This document shows, piece after piece, positions 1 through 6,641 of a stretch of DNA of 37,302 nt (positions are counted from its first letter, which is position 1; the number at the start of each line of letters is the position of its first letter). The notes under the pieces are model-generated. The model was not told where the DNA came from. It searched no databases and worked only from the letters and a program-made list of their open reading frames with translations. The translations under genes were made by a program, and so were the position numbers. The DNA lies in assembly GCA_017651315.1 (NCBI GenBank), contig JAGCDE010000027.1, positions 1-37,302 on the forward strand, read 5' to 3'. This stretch comes from Bacteroidaceae bacterium. GTDB lineage: Bacteria; Bacteroidota; Bacteroidia; Bacteroidales; Bacteroidaceae.

Positions 1-5
1 CCCAT

Positions 6-30
6 TACCTTTGCAACCAGCTCTGGTTGC
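6..30 (+). promoter_or_regulatory. Possible -7 box followed by a hairpin
   Basis: TACCTTTG at 6-13 matches the Bacteroidota -7 consensus TAnnTTTG. It overlaps by one base a perfect 8-bp inverted repeat (GCAACCAG at 13-20 and CTGGTTGC at 23-30, loop CT). A transcript started near position 20 would have a leader of about 200 nt before the first gene. The -33 box would lie outside the window, so this is only a partial promoter call. The hairpin could instead be a protein-binding dyad. Confidence 0.35.
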
Positions 31-40
31 ATACGAATCA

Positions 41-132
41 AGTCAACCACAAGTCAACCTATAGCAGGAATAATAATAACCAGAGTCAACTTCTCTTAGG
101 GATAAGACAATCCGAGTCAACCTTTTTTAGGG
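41..132 (+). repeat. Four AGTCAAC boxes in the leader of the first gene
   Basis: The heptamer AGTCAAC occurs at 41, 52, 84 and 115, always on the plus strand. The last two are part of a longer direct repeat, GAGTCAAC followed by a pyrimidine-rich run and TTAGGGA, 31 nt apart. Start-to-start spacings are 11, 32 and 31 nt, close to one, three and three helical turns. This suits either a set of binding sites on one DNA face or a decayed tandem repeat. Confidence 0.4.
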
Positions 133-225
133 AAACACAAAATGCAACAGTTTTGCAGCGCCAAGTTGTTGTTCTGAAAAACAAATAGAAATATGTTTGT
201 CCCTGTAATTCAAACAAAAACGGAA

Positions 226-1137
226 ATGAAAAGATTCATATTAATCAGCGTTATTGCATCGGCCATTTGTTGCCTCAATGTAAATGCCCAGAAAGCATTT
301 AGACCGATGTCCATGATGGATTATAAAATATGGGGTGAAGAAATTGACCGGTTATTTGACACCGAAGCGGAGGTGAATTTCATGTTTGCACCTTTCCATT
401 CCGGAAGTCCGGCTCTATCTTTCAATAATGGAACAATCAAAGTAGTAACAGGGGAAAAGGAACACTTGAAAGAATGTGACTCGAAATTATATTCATCATT
501 AGTGTTTTTGGCAAAGCATTCCGTTATGACTGCCAATTACTACACCAATCAGCATTATGGATTTGACGGAATGACCTACTATTTGTTCTATAAATCCGAT
601 GGCGTGCGCAGTTGGCACCCTAACGGGTTATGCGGTCAAACCGTAGAAGTCTTTTGGAATGTTCTTCAAGCAGTAGAAACAGACGACGATGCACTATTGG
701 AACAACAGAAAGCAATTGCAGATTCCATCTGTAAAAAATTCAAGACCTACTATCCTGAGGATTTTGCAGATATAGTAATATCAAAATCATCATTTGATTC
801 CAATCCCTTCAATGTAATATTAAGTCTGTTGGCAGTAACAGAATTATCTGACTTCTTGAGAACTGATTTAAAACTCACTTTCAATTTCAAAAGATTAAAA
901 TACAGACGCAGTTACAAACAAGACTATCTCCAGAAATATGAGAAAACTCTCCAACAGGTCGCTTATTGGATGTATGTCCAATCAGATTTTGGAGATATAT
1001 CCAATGCCGTCTATTTTATAGTAGACGATGTAACCGAACCGATAATCGGCAAAAACCAATACGGCACTTATGAAATCAAAATCAATGAAAAAGACATTTC
1101 CGTAGATAAAATGGTCTCCCTAATCCAGCAGCTTTAA
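226..1137 (+). CDS. Exported protein of unknown function
   Basis: I do not recognise this family. The 303-residue product starts with a classic signal peptide: Lys-Arg, a hydrophobic core, and a probable cleavage site at VNA-QK near residue 21. I chose the ATG at 226 over the one at 193 because 226 puts the charged residues and hydrophobic core right at the N-terminus. There is no lipobox cysteine at the cleavage site. The mature part mixes aromatic-rich and charged stretches, with no transmembrane segment and no catalytic motif I can name. The middle has a Trp/His/Cys-containing stretch (SWHPNGLCGQ). The C-terminus (VDKMVSLIQQL) looks helical. It stands alone, with a repeat-bearing leader upstream and a terminator about 70 nt downstream. 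It probably acts in the periplasm or at the outer membrane. Confidence 0.6.
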   Translation: MKRFILISVIASAICCLNVNAQKAFRPMSMMDYKIWGEEIDRLFDTEAEVNFMFAPFHSGSPALSFNNGTIKVVTGEKEHLKECDSKLYSSLVFLAKHSVMTANYYTNQHYGFDGMTYYLFYKSDGVRSWHPNGLCGQTVEVFWNVLQAVETDDDALLEQQKAIADSICKKFKTYYPEDFADIVISKSSFDSNPFNVILSLLAVTELSDFLRTDLKLTFNFKRLKYRRSYKQDYLQKYEKTLQQVAYWMYVQSDFGDISNAVYFIVDDVTEPIIGKNQYGTYEIKINEKDISVDKMVSLIQQL

Positions 1138-1204
1138 TACTGAGATTGGATCTCTGTTTCATTCAAATTATTTACCTTTGCATTATCTGATACCTAGGCG
1201 TATT

Positions 1205-1237
1205 CCTTCTGGGCCTTTGGTGTCAGAAGGTTTTTTT
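1205..1237 (+). terminator. Rho-independent terminator
   Basis: CCTTCTG (1205-1211) and CAGAAGG (1224-1230) form a 7-bp stem with a 12-nt loop, followed directly by seven T. It would end transcripts of the exported-protein gene and insulate the toxin-antitoxin promoter that begins a few bases later. A possible -7 box (TACCTTTG, 1173-1180) lies only about 25 nt upstream of the stem, so a very short RNA could also end here. Confidence 0.75.
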
Positions 1238-1245
1238 CCCAATAA

Positions 1246-1277
1246 TTTGGATTATGTTCACTAATTAGTTAACTTTG
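1246..1277 (+). promoter_or_regulatory. higBA promoter with operator-like palindrome
   Basis: TTTG (1246-1249), a 20-nt spacer and TAACTTTG (1270-1277) match the Bacteroidota promoter consensus. Between the boxes lies a perfect 10-bp palindrome, ACTAATTAGT (1260-1269), ending one base before the -7 box. Toxin-antitoxin operons of the HigBA type are usually autorepressed by the antitoxin, and this is the natural place for its operator. Transcription would start at about 1284, leaving almost no leader before the toxin ATG. Confidence 0.65.
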
Positions 1278-1289
1278 CTGCGAATGCTT

Positions 1290-1652
1290 ATGAAAACACA
1301 GTTTGTCAGACAACTTGTGGTCTTTGAAGACCACTTTAAAGAATTCAGAAAGACACTTGATAAGGAAGCTTTAAAGAAACTGTATCAGGCACTAACCCTC
1401 ATAATGAAAGTGGAGGTAGTTCCGATAAGGTTCCTAAAAGCAATCAAGGGGCGTAAAGGATTATATGAGATACGCTCGGAATATGAAGGGAATATATATC
1501 GGGTGTTCTGCTGTTTCGATGAAGGCAATCTTGTGATATTGTTCAACGGATTTCAAAAGAAGACTCAAAAAACTCCTATTGAACAACTCGACAAAGCCGA
1601 GGCTCTGATGAAAAAGTATTTTGAACAGAAAAGGAATAAAAAAAATGGATAA
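1290..1652 (+). CDS. higB: HigB-type toxin, RelE superfamily (phage Gp49-like)
   Basis: The 120-residue product resembles the HigB/phage Gp49-like branch of the RelE superfamily, whose members are mostly ribosome-dependent mRNA endonucleases. Matching features are a basic N-terminal helical half, the central strand KGLYEIRSEYEGNIYRVF, the hydrophobic strand NLVILFNGF, and the terminal Lys-rich QKKTQKTP followed by a helix. This order (Y-E-I-R, then R-V-F, then F-x-K-K) is the family signature. ATG at 1290 is preferred; ATG at 1284 adds two residues and remains possible. The last codons overlap the antitoxin start by 8 nt, so the two are translationally coupled. The toxin-first order is typical of higBA. 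Substrate and activity are inferred from the family only. Confidence 0.85.
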   Translation: MKTQFVRQLVVFEDHFKEFRKTLDKEALKKLYQALTLIMKVEVVPIRFLKAIKGRKGLYEIRSEYEGNIYRVFCCFDEGNLVILFNGFQKKTQKTPIEQLDKAEALMKKYFEQKRNKKNG

Positions 1653-1953
1653 AAAAGATCTTGAAAAGTTGAATTTGACTCCGATAGAAGACCTCATTGC
1701 AGAGGATTTTGGAGAAATCGGCACTCCTGAACGGGAGCAGTTTGATATGGAATGTGATGCTTTCATAATTGGTGAGCAACTCAAGGATGAACGCCTCAGG
1801 GCGGGATTAACCCAGGAGCAACTTGCAGACAAGATAGGCACTAAGAAGAGTTTTATATCAAGAGTAGAAAGAGGAAATGCCGATATCCAGCTCTCAACAC
1901 TTGTAAAACTCTTCCAAGGTCTTGGCCGGAAAGTGAGCGTAAGAGTTATCTGA
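1645..1953 (+). CDS. higA: HigA-type antitoxin, XRE-family HTH
   Basis: This 102-residue protein carries an XRE-type helix-turn-helix at about residues 42-97: IGEQLKDERLRAGLTQEQLA, then DKIGTKKSFISRVERGNADI. It would neutralise the upstream toxin and repress the shared promoter. The N-terminal 40 residues are acidic and are probably the toxin-binding or linker part. The start at 1645 was chosen because it overlaps the toxin stop (8 nt) and avoids the Lys-rich extension that only mirrors the toxin tail. No other gene follows in the operon. The terminator at 2067-2092 lies about 110 nt downstream, past a gene-free stretch with nothing else recognisable. Confidence 0.85.
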   Translation: MDKKDLEKLNLTPIEDLIAEDFGEIGTPEREQFDMECDAFIIGEQLKDERLRAGLTQEQLADKIGTKKSFISRVERGNADIQLSTLVKLFQGLGRKVSVRVI

Positions 1954-2066
1954 CAGGAAACAACACAAAGGGGGGCTTTGGTCTTTTCAAGTCCGGATAT
2001 TGCCTCAAAGAGCATTAAATTTTTAAAAACCGGAGAATTTTAAGTTTTTTGCAAAGAATAAAAAAA

Positions 2067-2092
2067 GCGAGAGAATAATCTCTCGCGACTTT
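2067..2092. terminator. Bidirectional terminator
   Basis: GCGAGAGA (2067-2074) pairs perfectly with TCTCTCGC (2079-2086) around the loop ATAA. T-runs flank it on both strands: seven A precede it on the plus strand, which read as T on the minus transcript. It ends the broken lipoprotein gene on the minus strand and probably higBA on the plus strand. A near copy sits at 4474-4505 behind the paralogous lipoprotein gene, so the terminator was duplicated along with the gene. Confidence 0.8.
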
Positions 2093-2095
2093 TTG

Positions 2096-2313
2096 TCAGT
2101 CATACCACTTTTCTTTAATTTTTACTCCTTCCGCACCGTAAATTTTGTACTTCGGCTGCTCGTCTTCATAAATAAGAAAAAATTCTCGTTCTTTTGCCCC
2201 ACAATCATAAACAAAAGTGAAGAAGACATCATTGGTTATTGACCGTCTTATTTGCACCGGTTCCCAAACGCCCGGGTGTAAGACCGATTCTGCCGCACCG
2301 ACGCCTATACTAG
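2096..2313 (-). pseudogene. C-terminal fragment of a lipoprotein gene split by the IS
   Basis: This is the 3' part of the gene whose 5' part lies at 3747-4139. Joined across the insertion with one copy of the 8-bp duplication, the frame runs on without a stop to TGA at 2096-2098. The encoded residues (GAAESVLHPGVWEPV, then FFTFVYDCGAKERE) match the C-terminal half of the intact paralogue at 4512-5114 almost residue for residue. The final stretch is more diverged (KIKEKWYD here against RIKETRFK there). The fragment has no start of its own and is unlikely to be translated. Having no internal stops or frameshifts, it suggests a recent insertion. Confidence 0.85.
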
Positions 2314-2337
2314 GGCTCAGTCGATATTTAGTGGGGA
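2314..2337 (+). repeat. Left terminal inverted repeat of the IS
   Basis: A 24-bp repeat, exactly complementary to 3723-3746. The next bases inward do not match, which fixes its length. The 8 bp just outside (2306-2313) are the left copy of the target duplication. Confidence 0.93.
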
Positions 2338-2346
2338 GAGTTAAAT

Positions 2347-2377
2347 TTTGAAGGTTGTGTATAAAGGTCTACCTTTG
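2347..2377 (+). promoter_or_regulatory. IS transposase promoter
   Basis: TTTG at 2347-2350, a 19-nt spacer and TACCTTTG at 2370-2377 are a consensus Bacteroidota promoter just inside the left inverted repeat. Transcription would begin about 10-15 nt before the ATG at 2397, so the leader is very short. Confidence 0.7.
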
Positions 2378-2396
2378 CTGTACCAAAAACAGAGAT

Positions 2397-2774
2397 ATGG
2401 ATTCAGCACTATTAGCCTTAGCCAGCGTCGTACTCCCAGATGAGATACTAGACCGTTTTGAGATTGTCAATGTAAGCCGTACATCTACAGAGATACACAT
2501 CCGACTGGACGAGAAGATCGACAATCGTCTGTCAGATGATTCGAATTATGAGTCCAAGGGTTTCCTGTCCCCCGTCAGCGTTACAGACTTTCCAATCCGT
2601 GACCACAAGGTCATCCTCCTTATCCGTCGCAGACGATGGACGGACAAGCGTACCGGCAGCAGTTTCGTCCTTCCCGTAGAAGTCGCGGCGGAAGGCACCC
2701 GCTACTCGAAGGAGTTCGCGGCTTTTTTAAAAGAGACGTATGGAAATGTCCCCAGTGACCTCCCGTACGCTTGA
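2397..2774 (+). CDS. ISAon1-type transposase N-terminal region protein
   Basis: The 125-residue product is the first ORF of the insertion sequence. Proteins of this kind precede the main transposase in ISAon1-like elements and correspond to the DNA-binding N-terminal part of single-ORF ISL3 transposases. Visible features are an N-terminal helical segment (LALASVVLPDEI), a strand-rich middle, a basic LIRRRRW cluster near residue 77, and a C-terminal KEFAAFLKETYG helix. ATG at 2397 is chosen because it follows the promoter at the usual distance; an upstream in-frame GTG-like start at 2355 would precede the transcription start. The 3' end overlaps the transposase ORF by 35 nt in another frame, which indicates translational coupling. 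Confidence 0.8.
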   Translation: MDSALLALASVVLPDEILDRFEIVNVSRTSTEIHIRLDEKIDNRLSDDSNYESKGFLSPVSVTDFPIRDHKVILLIRRRRWTDKRTGSSFVLPVEVAAEGTRYSKEFAAFLKETYGNVPSDLPYA

Positions 2775-3732
2775 GGAGTTCTACCATATCAACGCCCGTA
2801 CTTTTGACAAGCAGTATAAGGAGGTGCTGAGCGGTTACCGTACATGGGAATCGTTGAAGCACGCAGACCAGTGGCTGGTCTTTCCCGAGAACTTCGGTCC
2901 GAACATGGCAATAGACGAGACGTCATTGTCTAACGGCGACCTGTACACTGTCATTACTAACCGTGACCGCCACGGCCGTGAAGGCTGTCTGGCGGCCATA
3001 ATAGCCGGAACCAAGGCCGAGAAAGTGAACGCGGCACTTGAGCATGTGGACGACTCCATACTCGATACCGTCAGAGAGGTCACGCTTGACCTGTCGGATT
3101 CCATGCGCAACATCGTGAGGTACAGTTTCCGCAAGGCAGAGCGCGTGATAGACCGTTTCCATATACAGAAGCTGGCTTGTGATGCGGTGCAGGAGATGCG
3201 CATAAAGCATCGCTGGGATGCCATACAGGAAGCCACCGACGAGATGGAGGCAGCAAGGCTGTCAGGGGAGGTGTACGTGCCGTTCAGATACGGGAACGGG
3301 GATACGAAGAAGGAACTGTTGGCCAGAAGCCGATATCTGCTGTTCAAGTCTGCCGACAAGTGGACTGCATCTCAGAAAGAGAGAGCTGCGATACTCTTCA
3401 AGGAATATCCAGACCTGAAGAAAGCATATGGACTGTCTCACTCATTAAGGATGATCTTTGCCAAGAACACAATAAAGGATGCTGCAAGACTGTCTATGGC
3501 CAGATGGTATAACCAGGTGGAAGAAGCTGGGTTTCATTCCTTCAATGTCATTGCTGCCACTTTCTACGAACACTACGACGACATACTGAACTTCTATAAC
3601 AACCGCTCATCCAACGCCGCAGCTGAATCATTCAACTCCAAAAACAAAAACTTCAGGACTGCATTAAGAGGGGTGGTCGATGAAAAGTTCTTTCTCTACA
3701 GACTGGCTAATATTTATGCTTATCCCCACTAA
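2740..3732 (+). CDS. ISAon1-type (ISL3-like) DDE transposase
   Basis: This 330-residue transposase cuts and joins the ends of the element. The catalytic triad can be placed: Asp in MAIDET (about residue 58), Asp in VIDRFH (about 138), and Glu in AAESFNSKNK (about 300), the last surrounded by the N-x-x-A-E-x-x-N-x-K pattern of ISL3 enzymes. Length plus the upstream 125 residues equals a full ISL3 transposase, so the ancestral protein is split in two ORFs. ATG at 2740 lies inside the upstream ORF; ATG at 2746 is an alternative. The stop codon TAA falls inside the right inverted repeat. No internal stops or missing catalytic residues are seen. Confidence 0.92.
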   Translation: MEMSPVTSRTLEEFYHINARTFDKQYKEVLSGYRTWESLKHADQWLVFPENFGPNMAIDETSLSNGDLYTVITNRDRHGREGCLAAIIAGTKAEKVNAALEHVDDSILDTVREVTLDLSDSMRNIVRYSFRKAERVIDRFHIQKLACDAVQEMRIKHRWDAIQEATDEMEAARLSGEVYVPFRYGNGDTKKELLARSRYLLFKSADKWTASQKERAAILFKEYPDLKKAYGLSHSLRMIFAKNTIKDAARLSMARWYNQVEEAGFHSFNVIAATFYEHYDDILNFYNNRSSNAAAESFNSKNKNFRTALRGVVDEKFFLYRLANIYAYPH

Positions 3733-3746
3733 ATATCGACTGAGCC
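3723..3746 (-). repeat. Right terminal inverted repeat of the IS
   Basis: A 24-bp perfect complement of the left end. The transposase stop codon (3730-3732) lies within it. The 8 bp just outside (3747-3754) are the right copy of the target duplication. Confidence 0.93.
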
Positions 3747-4139
3747 TATACTAGGTTTAATGTCATTTTGATTCATGTGCTCATTATCATAAAACCAATG
3801 TTTTCCGTCTTTGATAACCTCAAATCCGCGTTCATATTCTACGGTGGTTAACGTGCCTTTCTCGTTTAAATTAGCATCAAATGCTCGCCACTCCCGCTCG
3901 GCTATTTTTTTACCGAAACTCGAAGCGTCAGTCGGTTTTGTCACCTTACTGACATACTCTTCACGGGCAAGAGCATCTTTGATTTGATATTGAGTGTAGT
4001 GATTGGCTGTGAATGTATCAACTACCACCCAACCGACATCATCGATTTTAATTCTTGTGGTACCTTTTGAATTTCCACCGGAACAAGCACTCAAGACAGC
4101 GGCCATGACCAGACCTGTCAAAAATAATAATTTTTTCAT
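3747..4139 (-). pseudogene. N-terminal fragment of a lipoprotein gene split by the IS
   Basis: This is the 5' part of the split gene, starting at ATG 4139. It encodes a lipoprotein signal peptide with lipobox LSAC (Cys19), then about 110 residues that differ from the paralogue at 4512-5114 at only about a dozen positions. Translation would run past the insertion junction into the IS end and stop at TAG 3729-3731, adding a few foreign residues (GSVDI). A truncated lipoprotein of about 137 residues could therefore still be made and exported, lacking the C-terminal third. Function unknown, as for the paralogue. Confidence 0.85.
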
Positions 4140-4280
4140 ATTCATAATTATTGTTAAAAAAATATTTGCTTGCGTTAAATGTACGATAAAAATATTTTTT
4201 TGTCTAGTTTTATTTTAAAAAGGGGGTGGTAATTTAAACTCATCCCGAAAAATAAGGATTCAATAATGCTAAACTCACCC

Positions 4281-4380
4281 GACCGACAAGTCGGTCACCC
4301 TCTCTAAACATTTAGAGAGGGAAATTTAAAAGCCTTCTCTAAATATTTAGAGAAGGCTTTAAAAGTCAAAGACCCTGCGA
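4281..4380. repeat. Cluster of palindromes between the lipoprotein paralogues
   Basis: The gap at 4146-4473 has no gene but carries consecutive dyads. GACCGA/TCGGTC lies at 4281-4296. An 11-bp arm pair beginning CCCTCTCTAAA lies at 4298-4321 with a 2-nt loop. A perfect 32-bp palindrome lies at 4329-4360 (arms beginning AAAGCCTTCTCT). A short CCCT-GCG-AGGG is at about 4373-4383. The second and third share the core TCTCTAAA...TTTAGAGA, so they look like duplicates of one unit. They might act as terminators, RNA-stabilising hairpins or REP-like repeats. Confidence 0.6.
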
Positions 4381-4473
4381 GGGTGGCGCGTACCTTAACG
4401 GTTACTGACGCAACCGAGGCATAACAAAGAAAACGAAAAATCTGTAAGTATCACTTTTTTAAAAAGAATAAGA

Positions 4474-4505
4474 AAAAGCGCGGGAGAATAATCTCTCGCG
4501 CTTTT
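4474..4505. terminator. Bidirectional terminator
   Basis: The arms at 4474-4487 and 4492-4505 form a 14-bp stem (AAAAGCGCGGGAGA with one mismatch in the middle) around the loop ATAA. Flanking A and T runs let it work on both strands. It is six bases from the stop of the lipoprotein gene at 4512 and is a diverged copy of the hairpin at 2067-2092. Confidence 0.8.
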
Positions 4506-4511
4506 GATTGG

Positions 4512-5114
4512 TCATTTAAATCGGGTTTCTTTGATTCTGACATCACTTGTACCATAAATACGATACTTAGGCTCTTCTGGTTCCCAAATCAGAAAAGATT
4601 CTCGTTCTTTGGCACCACAATCATACACAAAAGTGAAGAATACGTCGTTGGACATTGATCGTCGTATCTCCACCGGTTCCCAAACTCCGGGGTGTAGTAC
4701 GGACTCTGCCGCTCCGATATCCATACGAATCTCAATATTACTTTGATTCATATGCTCAATATCATAAAACCAGTGTTTACCGTCTTTGATGACCTCAAAG
4801 CCGCGTTCATACTCCACAGTAGTTACTGTGCCTTTTTCCTCCAGATTGACATTAAAGGCGCGCCACTCTCGTTCGGCTATTTTTTTACCGAAAGTTGAGG
4901 CATCAGTCGGTTTTGTTACCTTACTGACATACTCTTCACGGGTAAGAGCATTTTTAATTCGATACTGAGTGTAGTGATTGGCGGTAAAGGTGTCGACAAC
5001 CACCCAACCGACATCATCGATTTTAACTCTTGTGGTACCTTTTGAATTTCCACCGGAACAAGCACTCAAGACAGCGGCCATGACCAGACCTGTCAAAAAT
5101 AATAATTTTTTCAT
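4512..5114 (-). CDS. Lipoprotein of unknown function, intact paralogue
   Basis: The 200-residue protein has a lipoprotein signal peptide with lipobox LSAC (Cys19), followed by a Ser/Gly-rich tether (SGGNSKGT). The mature part is rich in beta-strand-like segments (VGWVVVDTF, TVTTVEYERGFEVI) and has a conserved VYDCGAKERE stretch holding its only mature cysteine after Cys19. I recognise no family. An IS-split paralogue lies immediately downstream on the same strand. The signal-peptide ends are almost identical in DNA and the C-termini diverge, which points to tandem duplication with recent gene conversion or purifying selection at the 5' end. It follows the WG-repeat-like gene by 27 nt and is probably co-transcribed. 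A terminator stands directly after the stop. Confidence 0.75.
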   Translation of the reverse strand: MKKLLFLTGLVMAAVLSACSGGNSKGTTRVKIDDVGWVVVDTFTANHYTQYRIKNALTREEYVSKVTKPTDASTFGKKIAEREWRAFNVNLEEKGTVTTVEYERGFEVIKDGKHWFYDIEHMNQSNIEIRMDIGAAESVLHPGVWEPVEIRRSMSNDVFFTFVYDCGAKERESFLIWEPEEPKYRIYGTSDVRIKETRFK

Positions 5115-5141
5115 ACATTTTTCTATTGAAACTCGTGTATT

Positions 5142-5912
5142 TTAATCCTCTGGTGGATAATATTGTTTTGTTCTGTGTAATGCCCTATCATGCATAAATA
5201 CATCAAGATTAATTCGATATGTATATGTAAAACGATAATCATTATACTCATCTTCTTCACGCGTCATATATGTTAAGCCCAATAATTGCCATGTCGTTAA
5301 ACTTATCTGATATTTAAGATTGCCTTCTTCATCATAAATGAATCTGTCATCTTCATTGTCTTTGCTGAAAAGGAATAAAGTTTGTTTAATTCTTCCTTCC
5401 TTTGATAATTTTTTTAGGCAAATAATATCTTTCAAACCCTCTGCTATAACATCTCCGTCGAATGAATAGAAAGCAAAATAATGATCTATATTCTCCAACA
5501 TAAACACATCCCCACTCATGTTAATGGGATTTATATCTTGTACTGGAAGTTTATTCTTGTAGAAATACAGTGCAGAAAGTCCAGTTTCATTGTTGAATGT
5601 TGTAATGAAATGATCCTCTAAGCTATATATTTCCATTCCAGTATCAAAAACCTGTTTGTCACCATCAAAAAAATAAGCTACTTCTCCTTGCTTGGCAACA
5701 ACAATTCCTTTTTCAAAATAAATACTGTCATATTTTGCCGGTACAATTATTCTTCCCTGTAAATCTTTAGTACCAAAGAGACCTTCATCTTTAAAAACCA
5801 TAAAAGGATTGGAATTCTTATTATTAAATGTTTCTATAGAAGTCGATCTATGTTTACATGATGGAATAATAGGAATACAAATAATCAGCAATGAAAGAAA
5901 ATGATTTTTCAT
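5142..5912 (-). CDS. WG-repeat-like lipoprotein
   Basis: The 256-residue product begins with a short basic start, a hydrophobic core and lipobox IPSC, so it is a lipoprotein anchored after about residue 18. The segment EGLFGTKDLQGRIIVPAKYD (about residues 47-66) is a typical WG/KWG repeat, a unit that forms beta-rich solenoids or propellers. Later, weaker strand pairs suggest degenerate repeats. WG-repeat proteins are common cell-surface proteins of Bacteroidales and their roles are mostly unknown. ATG at 5912 was chosen because the signal peptide follows directly; the in-frame TTG at 5918 is less likely. It heads a short transcript with the lipoprotein gene 27 nt downstream. Confidence 0.65.
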   Translation of the reverse strand: MKNHFLSLLIICIPIIPSCKHRSTSIETFNNKNSNPFMVFKDEGLFGTKDLQGRIIVPAKYDSIYFEKGIVVAKQGEVAYFFDGDKQVFDTGMEIYSLEDHFITTFNNETGLSALYFYKNKLPVQDINPINMSGDVFMLENIDHYFAFYSFDGDVIAEGLKDIICLKKLSKEGRIKQTLFLFSKDNEDDRFIYDEEGNLKYQISLTTWQLLGLTYMTREEDEYNDYRFTYTYRINLDVFMHDRALHRTKQYYPPED

Positions 5913-6005
5913 AATCAAATAAACAAATAATGTGTTGAAATATTAAAACCAGTTTTCCATAACTCAACTTTTTATAAATAGTCTATTCCTTTCACTGTCT
6001 TCAAC

Positions 6006-6578
6006 TTAATTCTCGTAATCCTTACCCATGGACTTATATTTCATTAGAAAGATAATGTTTTTGGGGGCTTCATTACCAAAGGCACTCTCAAGAACGCTAA
6101 AAGATATTTCATTGCTATATAACACCAACGAACTGACCAGTTCCATTGCATCTTCATCATTAGCATCAAAAGAACGCTTCAACCACATGTATTCGGTTAT
6201 AGTCTGCTGACCAGCTCTATTTGTTTCAACGTACGTTTCAAAACCTTCAATACGAGTATCGAAAGGTGTTCCAATAAAACCTATTTCTTCATCATAGAAC
6301 TTAAGGGAATCACTCTTGAACACGCACCATCTGGCAGTATCAGCACTTCCTTCATAAAGTCCGTTTGTAGAGACAGCCACACCACCTTTCTTAAGAATCA
6401 GCAAGTCATCATTCCCACTCATTACACGTACAAACTTCTCGCCGCCGTCTAAAGACAGCCCCATCTCTTCCATTTGCCATTTGCCTTCAACTCTTTCCTC
6501 CATCACTTGATTTTGACTTTTGCATGAAGTCAACAAGAAGACGTACGATACCGTAATAATAAAACAAGACCATCTCAT
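6006..6578 (-). CDS. Lipoprotein of unknown function
   Basis: The 190-residue protein starts with a signal peptide and lipobox LTSC (about residue 19), followed by a KSQNQ tether. The segment KWQMEEMGLSLDGG, then several strand-like stretches (DDLLILKKGGVAV, WCVFKSDSLKFYDEE), resembles the lipocalin-like small lipoproteins of Bacteroidota that open with a GKW motif. That is a weak structural impression, not an assignment. ATG at 6578 is preferred over an upstream TTG because it places the signal peptide at the N-terminus. It lies 63 nt downstream of the SH3/TonB gene on the same strand and could belong to that transcript. Confidence 0.6.
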   Translation of the reverse strand: MRWSCFIITVSYVFLLTSCKSQNQVMEERVEGKWQMEEMGLSLDGGEKFVRVMSGNDDLLILKKGGVAVSTNGLYEGSADTARWCVFKSDSLKFYDEEIGFIGTPFDTRIEGFETYVETNRAGQQTITEYMWLKRSFDANDEDAMELVSSLVLYSNEISFSVLESAFGNEAPKNIIFLMKYKSMGKDYEN

Positions 6579-6641
6579 TTTTTCAATTTTTTCTTCGTAA
6601 TCCAATATGTTCTCATCGTTTTATTCACAACTGGCATCACA

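Larger units (their letters stand above)
2314..3746 (+). mobile_element. Complete insertion sequence, ISL3 superfamily, ISAon1-like
   Basis: The element is 1433 bp. It has perfect 24-bp terminal inverted repeats (2314-2337 and 3723-3746, beginning GGCTCAG) and is flanked by the 8-bp direct repeat TATACTAG (2306-2313 and 3747-3754). GG-starting ends, an 8-bp duplication and a DDE transposase with an IDRFH motif fit the ISL3 family. The two-ORF layout, a short N-terminal region protein plus a main transposase, is what I know as ISAon1. It is inserted opposite to the direction of the lipoprotein gene it splits. Both ends, both ORFs and a consensus promoter are intact, so it may still be active. 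Confidence 0.93.

Noticed and set aside
2721-2740. Programmed -1 frameshift joining the two IS ORFs
   Set aside because: The T TTT TTA heptamer exists but -1 leads into a frame that is not the transposase frame; the transposase lies in the +1 frame, so coupling at the overlapping ATG is more likely.
4281-4383. CRISPR array
   Set aside because: The repeats are palindromes of differing arms without regular spacing or spacers; no cas genes are in the window.
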